Source of the DNA: Gordius sp. MW1
Taxonomy: Eukaryota; Nematomorpha; Gordioida; Gordea; Gordiidae
Length of the DNA: 64,000 nt
Direction: 5' to 3'
Assembly (NCBI GenBank): GCA_964036665.1
Contig: OZ038528.1
Location: 2,610,501-2,674,500, forward strand
A model generated the notes under the pieces. The model ran no database searches. It saw only the letters and a list, made by a program, of their open reading frames with translations, and was not told the DNA's origin. Shown here one piece after another: positions 47,616-60,060 of this stretch. The position numbers and the translations under genes were made by a program. Each line of letters opens with the position of its first letter. Positions within the stretch are counted from its first letter, which is position 1.

Positions 47616-50600
47616 TGTTATGTATTCAAATTAGATTTTATAGACTAAACTCTACTTTGCACGTATCACCCCACTATCATGCGGAGCGCAGCATAAGACT
47701 TCACTAGAATATTTAAATTCTACTTTAGCGCGTTCATTCCACTATCACCCCACTATGTAACGCGTTCATTCCACTATCACCCCACTATGTAAATGTCCCC
47801 TACTATCACATATATATACAAAAATTGTACTATTAAGGTAGTTTCTTAGTATTTTGAATAAAGGCTTCACCAAAACCAAGACTCAACAATGGCGCGGTCT
47901 CCTTCTTTGATTAATTTCCACCCCTATGTGCCTTCCGATAACATTGACCATTATCTCTCACAGTTTAATCATTATCATCTAGTTGTTGGCGGAGATAAAA
48001 AATCTCCACTCCTTACGGTGATTGGGTCACAGAATTATGAATTATTAATAAATCTTCTCTCACCATCGGATCCGTTGCAGAAGATATTCGAAGAAATAGT
48101 GTCATCCCTGAAAAGTTCTTCTCCCCCACGTTGAGTCCTATTGTAACATAGGTAGAAATTCCATAAATGTGTTCAGTTGGAGGGTGAAAATATTGATGCT
48201 TTTTCGGCAAGATTAAAAGGTATTTCTATCCATTGTAATTACGGTTCAACTCTCGAGGATAATCTACGAGACCAGTTCGTAGCTGGACTGCTAAATGGGA
48301 AGATTGTAGAACGTCTGTTGATTGTGGAAAATTTTACGTGGAAAGGGGCTTTGGATGTTGCCAGGTCCATGGAACGAGCGAGTTTTCAAAGTCATTTATT
48401 GACGCAAGAGTTGGAACCTATTCATACGGTGACCAACAAACAGCCGATACCGAATGTCAAATGCTTCGCCTGCGGAGGTAATCATTTTCGTTCTAATTGT
48501 AAATTCCGATTTGCAACATGTTACAAATGCCATACCCAGGGTCACATCGGGAAAATATGCCGCTCCTACAAGGTCTCGTCATTGAACTATTTTCATCTAG
48601 GAGAAAATTCCCGGCCATGTTATGGGTTGAAGGTAAACAACCATATTTTAAAGTTTGAAATTGACACTGGCTCAGCAGTCACCTTAAAAAATTCCATCAA
48701 TGGGGCTCACCTGGCCATTCAAACTTGTAATATTGTTCTAAAGGGTTACGAGGGTCAACTATTCCGATAAAAGGAATGGCAAAAGTCATGGTGCAAGAAC
48801 AGGACGTCACTCACCAACTTTTTCTTTACGTCGTGGAAGGGAATGGTCAAAACATTTTAGGAAGAGATTGGTTGAGAATCTTTCCTCACATTTTACGGCA
48901 GCTAGCCGGAGATTGGGAGCTTAATAAACCTTTCCAACTGCGCGAGATTAATCATACTGACGATGATGTTGTAACCTATAATATTCTTAAAAAATATCCG
49001 TGTTTGTTTGAAAATAAATTGGGAGGGGTAGTCGGTTATGAAGCAAAGCTTAAACTAAAAGATGAGTTATGCCCCCGGTTTTTTCGTCCTAGACCTATTC
49101 CCTATATGTTAAAACCTAAAATTGACGAGGAATTAGATAGGTTAGATAAAGAAGGTGTTTTAAAACCGATAAAAAATGCTGAACACGCTGCACCTATTGT
49201 AACAGTTATTAAGAATAATGAACACGTCCGTATTTGCGGCGACTTCCGTGATTTAAATAAGCACCTTTTAATTGAAAAATATCCTTTACCACGTATTCAA
49301 GATATATTTGCACAATTAGGCGGGTTTAAATATTTTTCCGTATTGGACTTTAAGGACGCCTATTTTCAAATAAAGGTTAGCGAAAATTCTCAAAACTTAT
49401 TAGCCATTAATACGCATAAAGGTCTTTTTAAATATACTAAGTTAACTTTTGGAATAGCCTCGGCGCCAGCCATTTTTCAACGTTTTATGGAGTCTTTATT
49501 TAGAAATGAAAAAGGAATAGTAGTTTACCTAGATGACATTATTATAGCAGGTAAAACAGTAGAGGACCACAATCAAAAATTAGAAAGAGTTTTTTAAGGA
49601 ATTGGAAAAAACAGGCCTAAAACTAAAATTAGAAAAGTGTAAATTTTTGGAAAAAAAAGTGGAATACTTAGGACATACCATTAGTAGGGACGGAATTTTT
49701 ACAACCGACAAGAACACCAAAGCAATTTTATCAACACCATTCCCAACTAAAATAAAAGAATTACAATCTTTTTTAGGCATGGCTACATATTACGCGAAAT
49801 TCATAAAAAATTTCTCGACTTTAGCCCAACCACTTTATAAACTCTTAAGGAAAACGGTTGCTTGGGAGTGGTCCATAGATTGTACAAAGGCATTCAATAA
49901 CATTAAAAAAGCAATTGTCCAAGCCCCGATATTAAAACATTTTGTAACTTACCGTTAATACTCTCAACGGATGCTTCATCTGAAGGACTCGGCGCAGTAC
50001 TTGCACATGAAATAAAAGGGTATCAGCACCCAATTGCGTTTACTTCCCGCACCCTTAACGCTGCTGAAAGGAATTATAGTCAAATTGAAAAAGAAGCCTA
50101 AGCCATCATTTATGCTTTTAATAAATTTAAGGAATATTTATATGGCCTCCATTTTGCATTAATAACAGATCACAAACCATTAATATCACTTTTCAACCCT
50201 AATAAAAATGTACCACAAGCCGTTTCAGCGAGACTTCAGAAATGGACCTTGTTAACAACACCCTATCAATATACCATAAAATACAAAACTGGCAAAGAAA
50301 ATACACAAGCTGATATGTTATCTAGACTTCCAATACAAGCTGAAGAAACACAACAAAAGGAAGAAGAAGATATATACACCATTTATGAAGAACCATTTCA
50401 ACATTTCCCTATTACCTCAGCCGACATAGAACGTCATACTCGTAAAGATCCTATCCTGGGACAAGTCTATAATTATGTACTCCATGGCTGGCCCAAGAAA
50501 GTTACTCCAGAACTAATCATGTACCAACAACGGCAAAAAGAACTCACCACCTTATAGGGCTGTATATTTTGGGGATATTGAATTATTATTCCTCAAGGAT

Positions 50601-52048
50601 TAAGGCACACTATTTTGAAACTAATCCACTTAGGACACCCAGGCATGAGTCGCTCAAAAATCTTGGCTCATCAACATCTCTGGTATCCGGGTGATAAAGA
50701 TATAGAAGGTTATGTTCAAAACTGTACGGATTGTCAACAATGGTTCACTGGGACAACAAAATTAGCCATTCAAAAATGGGAAAATCCTGGGAAACCATGG
50801 TCTAGGTTACATGCCGATTTTTGTGGACCCCTTAATGGGTATTATTATCTAATTGTAATTGACGCCTACAGTAAATGGCCGGAGGTAATTCCCATGACCA
50901 CGATCACAACGGCAAGCACTATAAACGCTCTCGAAGCTATTTTCTCAAGGTTCGGAGTACCAAACACCCTGGCTACAGATAATGGACCTCAGTTTACAAG
51001 CGCCGAGTTTAAACATACTGCAAAACAAATAATATTCGTAATGCATATTCCAACCCGTATCATCCTCGATCCAACGGAGAAGCTGAACGTTTTGTCCGAA
51101 CATTCAAGGAGTTTTTGAACAAAACTAGGAATTTTAAAAACGATAAATTATATAACTTTCTGTTTTCTTATAGGAATACCATTCACCCAACAACTGGATT
51201 AACTCCAGCTAATCTATTAATCAAAATTCAACCAATCGGTCCATTAAACTAACTCAAACCACATGTAACTGGTCTTGACAAGGACGAGTTGGCACCTATC
51301 AAACGGAAATTTGTGATTGGAGACAGAGTATGGGTTAGAACTTTCACAACTAATGATCAATTATGGGTAACGGGGAAAATAGTAAAAATCTTAGGCCCAG
51401 TATCATACATGATAAAAATGGATAATGGGGCATTATGGAAGAGACATGGTGATCATCTTAGAAAATCGTTAGATAACGCAGACACGCTAAACAATGAAGA
51501 TCGATGGGCTGACATTTCGCATGCAATACCGGGTGATCTGCCACATAATGATCCCGGTGATTTACCTGACGCCACCATGCCGCAACAGACTAATTTACCA
51601 CATGATGAGGATAGCGATAACATACCAGTTTCCAACACACCCCCGCCCTCACCTCTACCCCATCGTATGGACTCCCCTCATTCACCTATACCCTCGCCAG
51701 AAATAACGGTCCGGCGATCTACACGAATCCGAAACCCTATAGAAAGATATGGAATCACTTAAGGGGTAAGAGATGTTATGTATTCAAATTAGATGTTATA
51801 GACTAAACTCTACTTTGCTCGTATCACCCCACTATCATGCGGAGCGCCAGCATAAGACTTCACTAGAATATTCAAATTCTACTTTAGCGCGTTCATTCCA
51901 CTATCACCCCACTATGTAACGCGTTCATTCCACTATCACCCTTATGTAAATGTCTCACCCCACTATCACGTATATATACAAAAATTGTACTATTAAGGTA
52001 GTCTCTTAGTATTTTGAATAAAGGCTTCACCAAAACCAAGACTCAACA
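47616..52048 (+). mobile_element. Ty3/gypsy LTR retrotransposon (Mag-like), broken, young
   Basis: An LTR element of about 4.4 kb. LTRs at 47616-47888 and 51774-52048 start TGTTATG and end ACTCAACA, and differ by roughly 2% substitutions plus a few small indels, so it is young. Candidate 5-bp flanks are GTTGA and GTTAA. A TGGCGCGGTCTCC primer-binding-like sequence directly follows the 5' LTR, and a purine tract AAGGGGTAAGAGA precedes the 3' LTR. Parts in order: gag with two zinc knuckles (CFACGG; CYKCHTQGHIGKIC), protease (DTGS), reverse transcriptase (YLDD), RNase H, integrase with an HHCC finger and DDE core, and a C-terminal integrase tail. The integrase/RT pattern resembles the Mag lineage. 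The coding region is broken, with about six interruptions; treated as a fossil. The gag start overlaps the primer-binding-like site. Confidence 0.93.
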
Positions 52049-52102
52049 GTTAACGTGGAAAATTCTTGTTTTTTATATGATATATATAAGTATAAATGTG
52101 AA

Positions 52103-52709
52103 ATGCTAGGCACCCTCTACACTGCCTAGCAAACAAATATAAATATGTTAGGCACACTAAAGCGAATTTATTAATTCAAGCTGCCCTCAAAAAGGCAAAA
52201 ATCCCCTCAATTCTTGAGCCGTCAGATCCCTCTCTCGAGGGTAGGATGCGCCCTGACGGCTCTTCTCTAGTCCCCTGGCAAAATGGCCTATCCCTCAAAT
52301 GGGATTTTACTTGTATTGACCTATTTGCCCCTTCCCATTTTAATTACGACCCTATCGTTACAGCAGAAGGGCGTAAAACTACCAAGTACTCTGCCCTTTT
52401 GGCATCCAATATTTTTATCCCTGTCGTTGCCTCGTGCTCCGGTTCCTTCGGTAAACAGGCAATGGGGTTTTTTAAGAAGTCGGAAAACGCTCACCGAAAT
52501 CAATTTCTGCATCCTTTTTACTCAGGCAACAACTAGGGATTCTTGTTGTTCGATACAACTTTAAATCCTTCGCCGACTCATGGCCCGTTTTAGAAGATAA
52601 TGTTATAGATCTTTGTGTTTAACCAATATGTCTTTCTTTATTTATATACTTCGCTTATTTATGTAACCTTGTTTCGTGAAAATAAACTTTTTAACCAATA
52701 AAAAAAAAA
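52103..52709 (+). mobile_element. Second 5'-truncated RLE-type LINE copy
   Basis: Nearly identical to 35924-36530 of the longer LINE copy, starting at ATGCTAGGCACCC and ending in an A-rich tail. It covers the end of the CCHC knuckle and the RLE domain (MRPDGSSLVPW; LKWDFTCIDLF). A small deletion changes the frame after GKQAMGFFK, so the last part is out of frame. AAATGTG on both sides is a candidate target duplication. Inserted just beyond the 3' LTR of the gypsy element. Confidence 0.85.
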
Positions 52710-53029
52710 TGTGGTATTTTATTTTAAATGTTTTCCTTTTTCAAGATGCCTTAAACTTTTTAAATATTTACAATTTTAAATGAAAGAAAAATAGTATTTT
52801 GTTATTATTTAAGAAAAAAATTAAGATTTTTTCAATATATAAATGATTTAAATATTTACCATGTATATTTGGTGAATGCGGCATCTATATTTTAACAAAT
52901 TTTCATAAAGCGTTGGAAAGCATTGCATGCATATACTATGCAATAGTATAGCATTTTAATGTATGGTGTGTGATGAAATTATGGGGCTGGGTAGGGTATG
53001 CTAACCTGAACCCTCAGGTTGTCTGATCA

Positions 53030-54095
53030 AAACCTTATACAAATCTAACATTATCCGCTGTCAAAAATAAAGGGGCCGCTTTTCGAGATGTTCGGCGTAA
53101 ACCTGTTATAATGATTCAACGACTCATTAAAGGATAGCATCTCTACCTTGTTTTAAGGTGGTAATATTTAATAGTGATACTACTAATTTCTACTACGTGA
53201 GGATGAAGGAGAAGCCCATTATCGGCATACAACCTTATACACCCATCCTTCATTCAAATATGTATGACCAACAAAATCATTAAAACTCTATAACTGGTAC
53301 AAACATAAACGATGGCTAATACGTATTTTGTGTAGTGCTTCATAACATTTTCTAACTAGTAGACCTTTTGTTTGAAAAAATAACACAATCCATTTGCCGA
53401 TCTTGCGTGCATCCAACTACGTGCAATCAATTTTTGTTATTTCATAAATAAGCAAACCCTTAGTTGACCATATGTACTCGTTTAAAAACCATTTGAAGTG
53501 ACTTATATATAAGTAAATAGAAAATAAATTTAAATCAGTAAAAACTATTGTATATTTTAATTCTTAATCCCTTTTACGATGGATTTCTTTTAGACCTGTA
53601 ACAAACAAATAAAATATTTTGTAGACAATTGATATATAAAATTGGATAAATAGAGAAATCCAATGTGTAAGAATGGGAATTAGTATAAAAAATAGTCTGC
53701 ATTTCGGTGTCATTGTCAAATCCTATTGTGTAAATCTAAAGTGAGCTATTTTCTCAATGCATTTGCTGCCCAGTTAGTGGGAAGATTTACTAACCTTCTA
53801 AATTATTGCAAAATATAAGGCGTTCTCATAATTGATAATATTTTAAGTCCACTAACATCTAAAGCTTTATCAATTTTGACACCTTTATTTGACTGATTAG
53901 ATGGGTTACCGTGAATAGGGACAAATATTGAAGAATGAACTCGCCTTAGAAAGCTTATCTACATAATAATTTTGTTAGTATAAAGGGCGTGAATCAATAT
54001 AGTATATGCAAGATTATCATTGCAAATGACGTCACGATTGCTTTAAAGCGTATTTGATTAGTTGAGAAACAATTTACGTTTAAGTTTATAAATTA
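53030..54095 (+). repeat. D block, upstream part (gene D promoter region, displaced)
   Basis: Matches 37.9-38.9 kb and then 43.4-44.58 kb, including the conserved gene-upstream segment with CCACTAACATCTAAAGCTTT and a perfect CRE-like TGACGTCA near 54030. It ends at host A 54095, the first base of what was the gene D start codon. No coding sequence of its own. Confidence 0.65.
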
Positions 54096-55700
54096 CTAGC
54101 TGACCCGGCAAACGTTGTTTTGCCCTATTAAAAATATTAAAAAAATAAAATTTAAATAAGAAAAAAACTACCAATTAATATCTATATGTTCTACTTTTTA
54201 CATTTTTTAAAACTTACATAAACGATGAAAATAAATCCTTTATGCGCCCGCCATCCCTCCTCTCCACCCCAAATCGGTCCAGTAGTTTTCGAGGGGTCAC
54301 GTTTTTTTGTTTTATACGTTGGTTTATACGTTTTGACACTTAATAAAGACGTCCAAACTACTCGACCGATGGCTTATGGCGGGCGCATAAAGGATTTATT
54401 TTCATCGTTTATGTAAGTTTCATAAAATGTAAAAATAGACAAAATTTCTCCGACTTACACTTTATGAATAATTGACTAAAAACAAAATATTCATAACGCA
54501 GTATAGATATAACCCAAATAAGTTTATCCAATAATATAATTTACACGGAAAAGCATCTTTTATCATATGGAATAAAAAGCATATATGTAATTAATTGGTA
54601 AATAGCATATTAAAACTTATTAACCCCTCAAAAACTACTGGATCGATTTGGCTTGAACAAATTTTAAAACATACTCCGGAGTATAGGGAATAAAGTATGA
54701 AATTTTAAGCGAAATCGGTCCAGTAGTTTTTGAGGGACGTCTTTATTAAGTGTCAAAACGTATAAACCAACGTATAAAACAAAAAAACGTGACCCCTCGA
54801 AAACTACTGGACCGATTTGGCTCAAACAAATCTTAAAACATGCTCCGAAGTATGGGGAATAAAGTATGAAATTTTGAGTTAAATCGGTCTAGTAGTTTTT
54901 GAGGGACGTCTTTATTAAGTATAATATAATTTACACGGAAAAGCATCTTTTATCATATGGAATAAAAAGCATATATGTAATTATTTGGTAAAGAGTATAT
55001 TAAAATTTATTAACCCCTCAAAAACTACTGGACCGATTTGGCTTGAACAAATTTTAAAACATGCTCCGGAGTATAGGGAATAAAGTATGCAATTTTGAGC
55101 CAAATCGGACCAGTAGTTTTTGAGGGACGTCTTTATTAAGTGTCAAAACGTATAAACCAACGTATAAAACAAAAAATCGTGACCCCTCAAAAACTACTGG
55201 ACCGATTTGGCTCAAACAAATCTTAAAACATGCTCCGAAGTATGGGGAATAAAGTATGAAATTTTGAGCCAAATCGGTCGAGTAGTTTTTGAGGGACGTC
55301 TTTATTAAGTGTCAAAACGTATAAACCAACGTATAAAACAAAAAAACGTAACCCTTCGAAAACTACTGAACCGATTTGGCTCGAACAAATTTTAAAACAT
55401 GCTCCGAAGTATAGGGAATAAACTATGAAATTTTGAGCCAAATCGGTCTAGTAGTTTTTGAGGGACGTCTTTATTAAATGCCAATGTATAAAACAAAAGA
55501 ACGTGACCCCTCAAAAACTACTGGACCGATTTGGCTTAAACAAATCTTAAAACATGCTCCAGAGTATGGGGAATAAACTGTGAAATTTTGAGCCAAATCG
55601 GTCTGTTAGTTTTCTAAATTTGGTGGTGGTATAGATACAAACAAACACAATCAAACAAACACACAAACATACATACATAGTTTCATTTTTATATATAAGA
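54096..55700 (-). mobile_element. Helitron 4: non-autonomous, 1.6 kb, internal palindromic tandem repeats
   Basis: Minus strand: 5' TCTTATATATAAAAATGAAA at 55700; 3' hairpin (GGCAAAACAACGTTTGCC) and CTAG at 54099-54096; host A at 54095 and T at 55701. Gene C supplies the exact empty site. The interior (about 54250-55620) holds roughly seven copies of a unit of about 100-170 bp built around CTACTGGACCGATTTGGCT, with its inverse AGCCAAATCGGTCCAGTAG. There is also a longer duplication beginning TTTACACGGAAAAGCATCTT (54540 and 54930). Open frames through it (for example 55054-55441 minus) read the same repeated peptide and are not genes. Confidence 0.88.
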
Positions 55701-56778
55701 TGAAAAGACTCGCCTCAAATTTAACAGTCTTAGGATCATTCTTGATCATTTGTATAACCATGTAAGATAAAAATTATTAATACAATGTTGCCTATAACAT
55801 AAGTTTCGACTAAATCATTTGCCTTTTTTTAGGTGCAATATTTAAGGTTTTAAATTTAATGTAAGTTATATATATCCTTATTAACCAGCTAGGTCCAAAG
55901 TAAGACCCTTTTTTATTTAACTATAAATAGTTAAACACCTTTCACCAATAATTATGGGACAATATAATATATTGATAATTAAAGTTTAAATAGTAGCATA
56001 AAATATTAAAAGTAGGCAAGTGGCGACATCTTTTACCTAAATTATAGAAAATTTATTCTTAAAATAAATGTGCAAATTAATTATTTCAGAGTGTCGGGAT
56101 TTGAGTGTCCTTGTCGAATGCAAGACCCAAAATGTAATACTGATCCACCCACAGATTGCAAAGGTGGTATAGTTTATGATGCTTTGTGGGTGTTGTCAAG
56201 TTTGTGGAAAGGTTTACACAAAATACCATGCATCAATTGACACATCTTTAATATTTGAAAATACTAAATCAGTCTATTTTATTTTAGATTTTTAGCGTTT
56301 TCAAAAGAGACTTGTTTAAGCCAATTTTAACATCTAAGATGTATTAAAAATCATTTAATAAAAAAGTTTGTATTTTTTGTTTAATATATGAATTATTTAA
56401 TTGGATCATGATAGATTAAAGGTGAAGTCTGTGGTGGCCCATTTTTTCAATTTTGCGACGAGGGAATGATTTGTAAACAACCACCTAATGCTGAGATTAC
56501 TGAAGAAGAAGGAGTTTGCATACGCGGACGACCTAGGGTTTATAATGAAAATTAAAATGATAAATTACTTTTATTTTATAAGTTAGAGGTAGGTCTATTT
56601 TGTTTGATCAATCGTGTTTAATTAAATTTAGCAAGCTGGGGAGGCTTGCGGTCCTAGACAACAAGGCAAATGCAATCACGGTCTCTATTGTGATCGGATA
56701 AGCCCAGGCAATGTTGGAATTTGTAAAAAGAAAGAAGTCCGTTTGCATTTGAATAAAATTCCCAAGTTATTAAACTGA
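55700..56778 (+). pseudogene. Gene D: SIBD/IGFBP-like copy, frame-shifted and promoter-displaced
   Basis: Exons 55700-55761, 56090-56211, 56415-56537 and 56632-56778 have the same borders as B and C. Exon 2 is 122 nt instead of 121: an extra T in the GATGCTT-TGTGG region puts the CGCC motif and everything after it out of frame. The rest is well kept: MKRLASNLTVLGSFLI, FECPCRMQDPKC, GEVCGG...GVC, and an exon 4 with a longer tail (LNKIPKLLN). It is closer to B than to C. A Helitron sits exactly between the A and TG of the start codon; its terminal A recreates ATG but separates the gene from its promoter. Likely a recent pseudogene; a sequencing error in the T run is the main alternative for the frame shift. 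Confidence 0.75.
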
Positions 56779-57102
56779 TTTAATGCTTTAGGACTTTGTA
56801 AAAATGTTTTGGTTATACATAATGTGTCAACAAATCAATTATCGCTTATACTTTAGATATTGCGACTTTCTTATTTATAATCCAAATGTTATTAAAAATC
56901 TTATAATCTCTACCAATTCAAAAAAGAAGTTCCACCACAACATTAATTTTCTCTATCTTTTCACACAATTTAATTTAATAAATAAAATTTAAGAATTTCA
57001 ATCATTTTTATTGTATATAACTTTATATACTACAGGCTTATATTGGGAGTTGGGACTAACATTTAATTTAGCCATGTAGATTTAGTTTTTATTAGTATCA
57101 AT
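56779..57102 (+). other. Downstream flank of gene D
   Basis: Block sequence shared with B and C (TTTATTGTATATAACTTTAT; GGGACTAACATTTAATTTAG). No gene. Ends with GTATCAAT, the left target duplication of the next element. Confidence 0.55.
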
Positions 57103-57269
57103 TAGTGCTGTAAACATTTTTAAAAAAATCGAACAAGTTTGCGTTCAACGTTCAATGACAAAAATCGAACGCGTTCACGTTCACGTTCGTTTTCAAAAAA
57201 AGGAACGCGTTCACGTTTGTTCAAAATTTTGTGATAATTTTTTTTAAATTTAGTTTAATATATATAAAT

Positions 57270-58035
57270 GTTTTATTAATTGCTATGCAATTTATGGGCT
57301 CACTTTCCATTTTGTTTGTCACGCTGTTCGTGTCACGCACCGAATGTGTTGTCTTGCACCGAATATCTTGTCTTGTACCGAATGTCTTGTCACGCTGTTT
57401 ACTTTTATTAATAATTGCTATTATTAATTTAACTAGTTTTTGGGTTCGAATCCCGGGTTTATTTGACTCTTATGATTGTTCTTGTTACTACCATTGATAA
57501 TAAGACTTTTCGGCCGTCCGTTGGGTGTTGACCAATGGAATGAAATGACCATTAGCCAAAATGTAAATCAAAAATTTTTTTTTCGTTTTTTTTGACTTAT
57601 GAATTTATAGCCACTTTTACCGTGTCCTGGCTGCTGACCAATGGAAAAAAATGACCATTGGCCAAAATGTGAATCGAAAATTTTTTTTTCGTTTTTCTTG
57701 ACTCTTTTGAATTTATATCCACTTTTACCGTATCATGGCTGCTGACCAATGAAAAAATGACCATTGGCTAAACTGTGAAACGAAGTTTTTTTTCTCGTTT
57801 TTTTGACTCTTTTTGTATAAATAATTAACTAATTATTTTGCATTTAATACCCCCCTATAAGCATTCTCGCCCCTTCCCACCTTTCTCGCCCATAAATTGG
57901 ATAGCAAATATGCTACTTTTATACAGAGTATAGAAGAGTTCGCCCTTCCCTTCCCCTCTTCCCTTCCCCCCTTCCCTTCCCCTCTTCTTTTCCCCCCTCT
58001 TCCTTCCCACGAGGGCCGAAGGCCCTAGTTTATTT
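57270..58035 (-). repeat. Composite repeat modules, minus orientation
   Basis: In reverse order to the 15326/33944 copies: GCTATGCAATTTATGGGCTC, CACCGAATGT/CTTGTCTTG units, a B-box-like GGGTTCGAATCCC near 57440, three CCATTGG monomers (57480-57790), then the CCTTCCCACGAGGGCCGAAG module (57838-58035). Confidence 0.65.
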
Positions 58036-58149
58036 TTCAACACAATATATTAGCAATGATAAAAAATAATAGGTTTATTTCGATAATATAATTATAATAT
58101 AATAGAGCGAATATAAAGATTTTTTATTTATAAAAAATTTTTCTTATCA

Positions 58150-58460
58150 ATTTTTTTAATATATGTTTTTCAAAATTTTCGTCGGATAAGCAGGAACGCT
58201 TGACAGTCAATACAGCATTAGCTATACTAAAAACCCGCTCCACAGGGGCAGATGAGGGGATTTGAGTATTTAATAAACAAATCTTTTAAAGCAGGAAATT
58301 TATTAAATACATTTAATGTTTTGTCCTTCGCTTCAAAAAATTGCGATAAGATATCATCCTCCAATCCGCCCTCTACTTCCTCGTCAAAAAATGATATTTT
58401 GGAATCGACAGTTCTTTCATTATCAATTCTAGGGGTTTCAACCCTTTTTTTAATAAAACT
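58150..58460 (-). pseudogene. hAT transposase C-terminal remnant
   Basis: The minus strand reads SSAPVERVFSIANAVLTVKR then SCLSDENFEK (about 58250-58160), the hAT dimerisation block with the conserved SAxxERxFS motif. The preceding stretch (FNKFPALKDLFIKYSN) is in another frame. The upstream part of the gene is replaced by composite repeats from 58465 on, so it is a dead fragment. Confidence 0.65.
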
Positions 58461-58464
58461 AAAG

Positions 58465-60060
58465 GTTTTAATTGCTATGCAATTTATGGGCTCGTTTTTG
58501 GTGGTCCGTCCGTCGTCCGTCCGTCGTCCACCAAGTCATTGGCGCCAGCTTTGTGACCTGGAGGTGTCGGGTTCAAGCTAGGGACGGGACGAATTTTTTT
58601 TTAATTTTTTTAAATTAAATTAATATTTTGTTCTTGTTAATACCATTGAAAATATAAATTTTTGACCGTCCGCTGGCTACTGACTAATGAAAAAAATGAC
58701 CATTGGCCAAATAAATCGAAATTTTATTTTTTCGTCTTTGAATTGGGTATATTAGGTTAACATTGATAAATACCCTATGCCCTTTCCTACAAAATCCTAC
58801 GCCTCTACTGATATGGGTCCCTATGCCCCTACAAAAGCATATGCCTTTACTAATGTGGGTCCCTGTGCCCCTACAAAAGCCTATGCCTTTACTAATGTGG
58901 GTTCGAATCCCGGAGAGGGCAAAATTTCTATTTTTAGATATTAAATTAATATATTGTTCTTGTGAATACCATTGATAATATGACTTTTTGACAGTGTTCT
59001 GGCTACTGACCAATGAAAAAATGACCATTGGCCAAAGTATAAATCGAAATTTTTTTTTTCGTGTTTGAATTGGTTAACATTGATAATTACCCTGTGGCCT
59101 CCCCTACAAATGCCTATCTACTGATATGGGTCCTTGTGCCCCTACAAAAGCCTATGCCTCTACTAATGTGTTTTAATTGCTATGCAATTTATTGGCTCGT
59201 TTTTGGTTGTCCGTTGTCCGTTGTCCATTGATGTCCGTCCGTTTACCCTCCAATGTATATATTTAATTTAATTAATATTTTGTTTTTGTTAATACCATTG
59301 ATAATATGACTTTTTGACCGTCCGCAGGCTACTGATCATTGAAAAAATGACCATTGGCCAAATAAATCGAAATTTTTTTTCGTTTTTGAATAGGTTAACA
59401 TTGATAATTACCCTAGGCCCTCCACTACAAGGGCCTATGCATCTACTGATAAGGGTCCCTGTGCCCCTTTTAATTAAATGCTATGCAATTTATGGGCTCG
59501 CTTTCCATTTTGATTGTAACGCTGTTCGGTGTCTTGTCTTGCACCGAATGTCTTGTCTTGCACCGTATGTCTTGTCTTGCACCGAATGTCTTGTCTTGCA
59601 CAGAATGTATTGTTTCCTTGTTTACTCTTAATTTTTGTTAATTTAACTAGTTTTTGGGTTCGAATCCCGAAGTTTTTTTTGACTCTTATGATTGTTCTTG
59701 TTACTACCATTGATAATAAGACTTTTTGGCCATCCGTTGGGTGCTGACCAATGAAAAAAAAGACCATTGGCCAAAATGTGAATCCAAGTTTTTTTTTCTC
59801 GTTTTTTTTGACTATTATGATTGTTCCTGTTACTACCATTGCTATTATGACTTTTTGGCCGTCCGTTGGTTGCTGACCAATGGATTACAATGACCATTGG
59901 CCAAAATCTGATTTTAAAATTTTTTTTCATTTTTTTTGACTCATGAATTTATATCCACTTTTACCGTGTCCTGGCTGCTGACCAATGCAAAAAATGACCT
60001 TTGGCCAAAATGAGCATCAAAAATTTTTTGGCCAAATTTTATATATAACCTAAAAATTTA
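58465..60060 (-). repeat. Composite repeat array, minus orientation
   Basis: Three times the GCTATGCAATTTATGGGCTC (or TTGGCTC) end occurs (58468, 59175, 59475). Each is followed by TCCGTCCGT / TTGTCCGTTGTCC simple repeats or by TTGCACCGAATGTCTTGTC units (five at 59525-59610). B-box-like GGGTTCGAATCCC lies at 58900 and 59655. GCCTATGCC/GGGTCCCTGTGCCCCTACA units are at 58780-58900, 59100-59170 and 59405-59470, with CCATTGGCC monomers between. Open frames here are by-products of the repeats. Confidence 0.65.

Larger units (their letters stand above)
47424..53028. mobile_element. Probable word-iterated (AACCTGAGGTT) element hosting an LTR element and a LINE
   Basis: 47430-47615 is dense with AACCTGAGGT / AGGTTTT words, and the partner end near 53000-53025 has CTAACCTGAACCCTCAGGTT. 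Flanks CTATACAA (about 47416-47423) and TTATACAA (about 53029) are a 7 of 8 match. The other blocks read through this point (37910-37960). Terminal inverted repeats are not clear, so the family is uncertain. Nearly all the interior is younger insertions: the LTR element 47616-52048 and the LINE at 52103. 52711-53000 is AT-rich. Confidence 0.45.

Noticed and set aside
55054-55441. Two 72-residue minus-strand frames with nearly the same sequence
   Set aside because: They read the internal tandem units of the non-autonomous Helitron at 54096-55700.
58779-58920. Possible tRNA gene (GGGTTCGAATCCC with GCCCTTTC/GAGAGGGC ends)
   Set aside because: The B-box and a short acceptor-like pairing are present, but there is no D arm or A-box, and the interior is a repeated minisatellite; better seen as part of the composite repeat.
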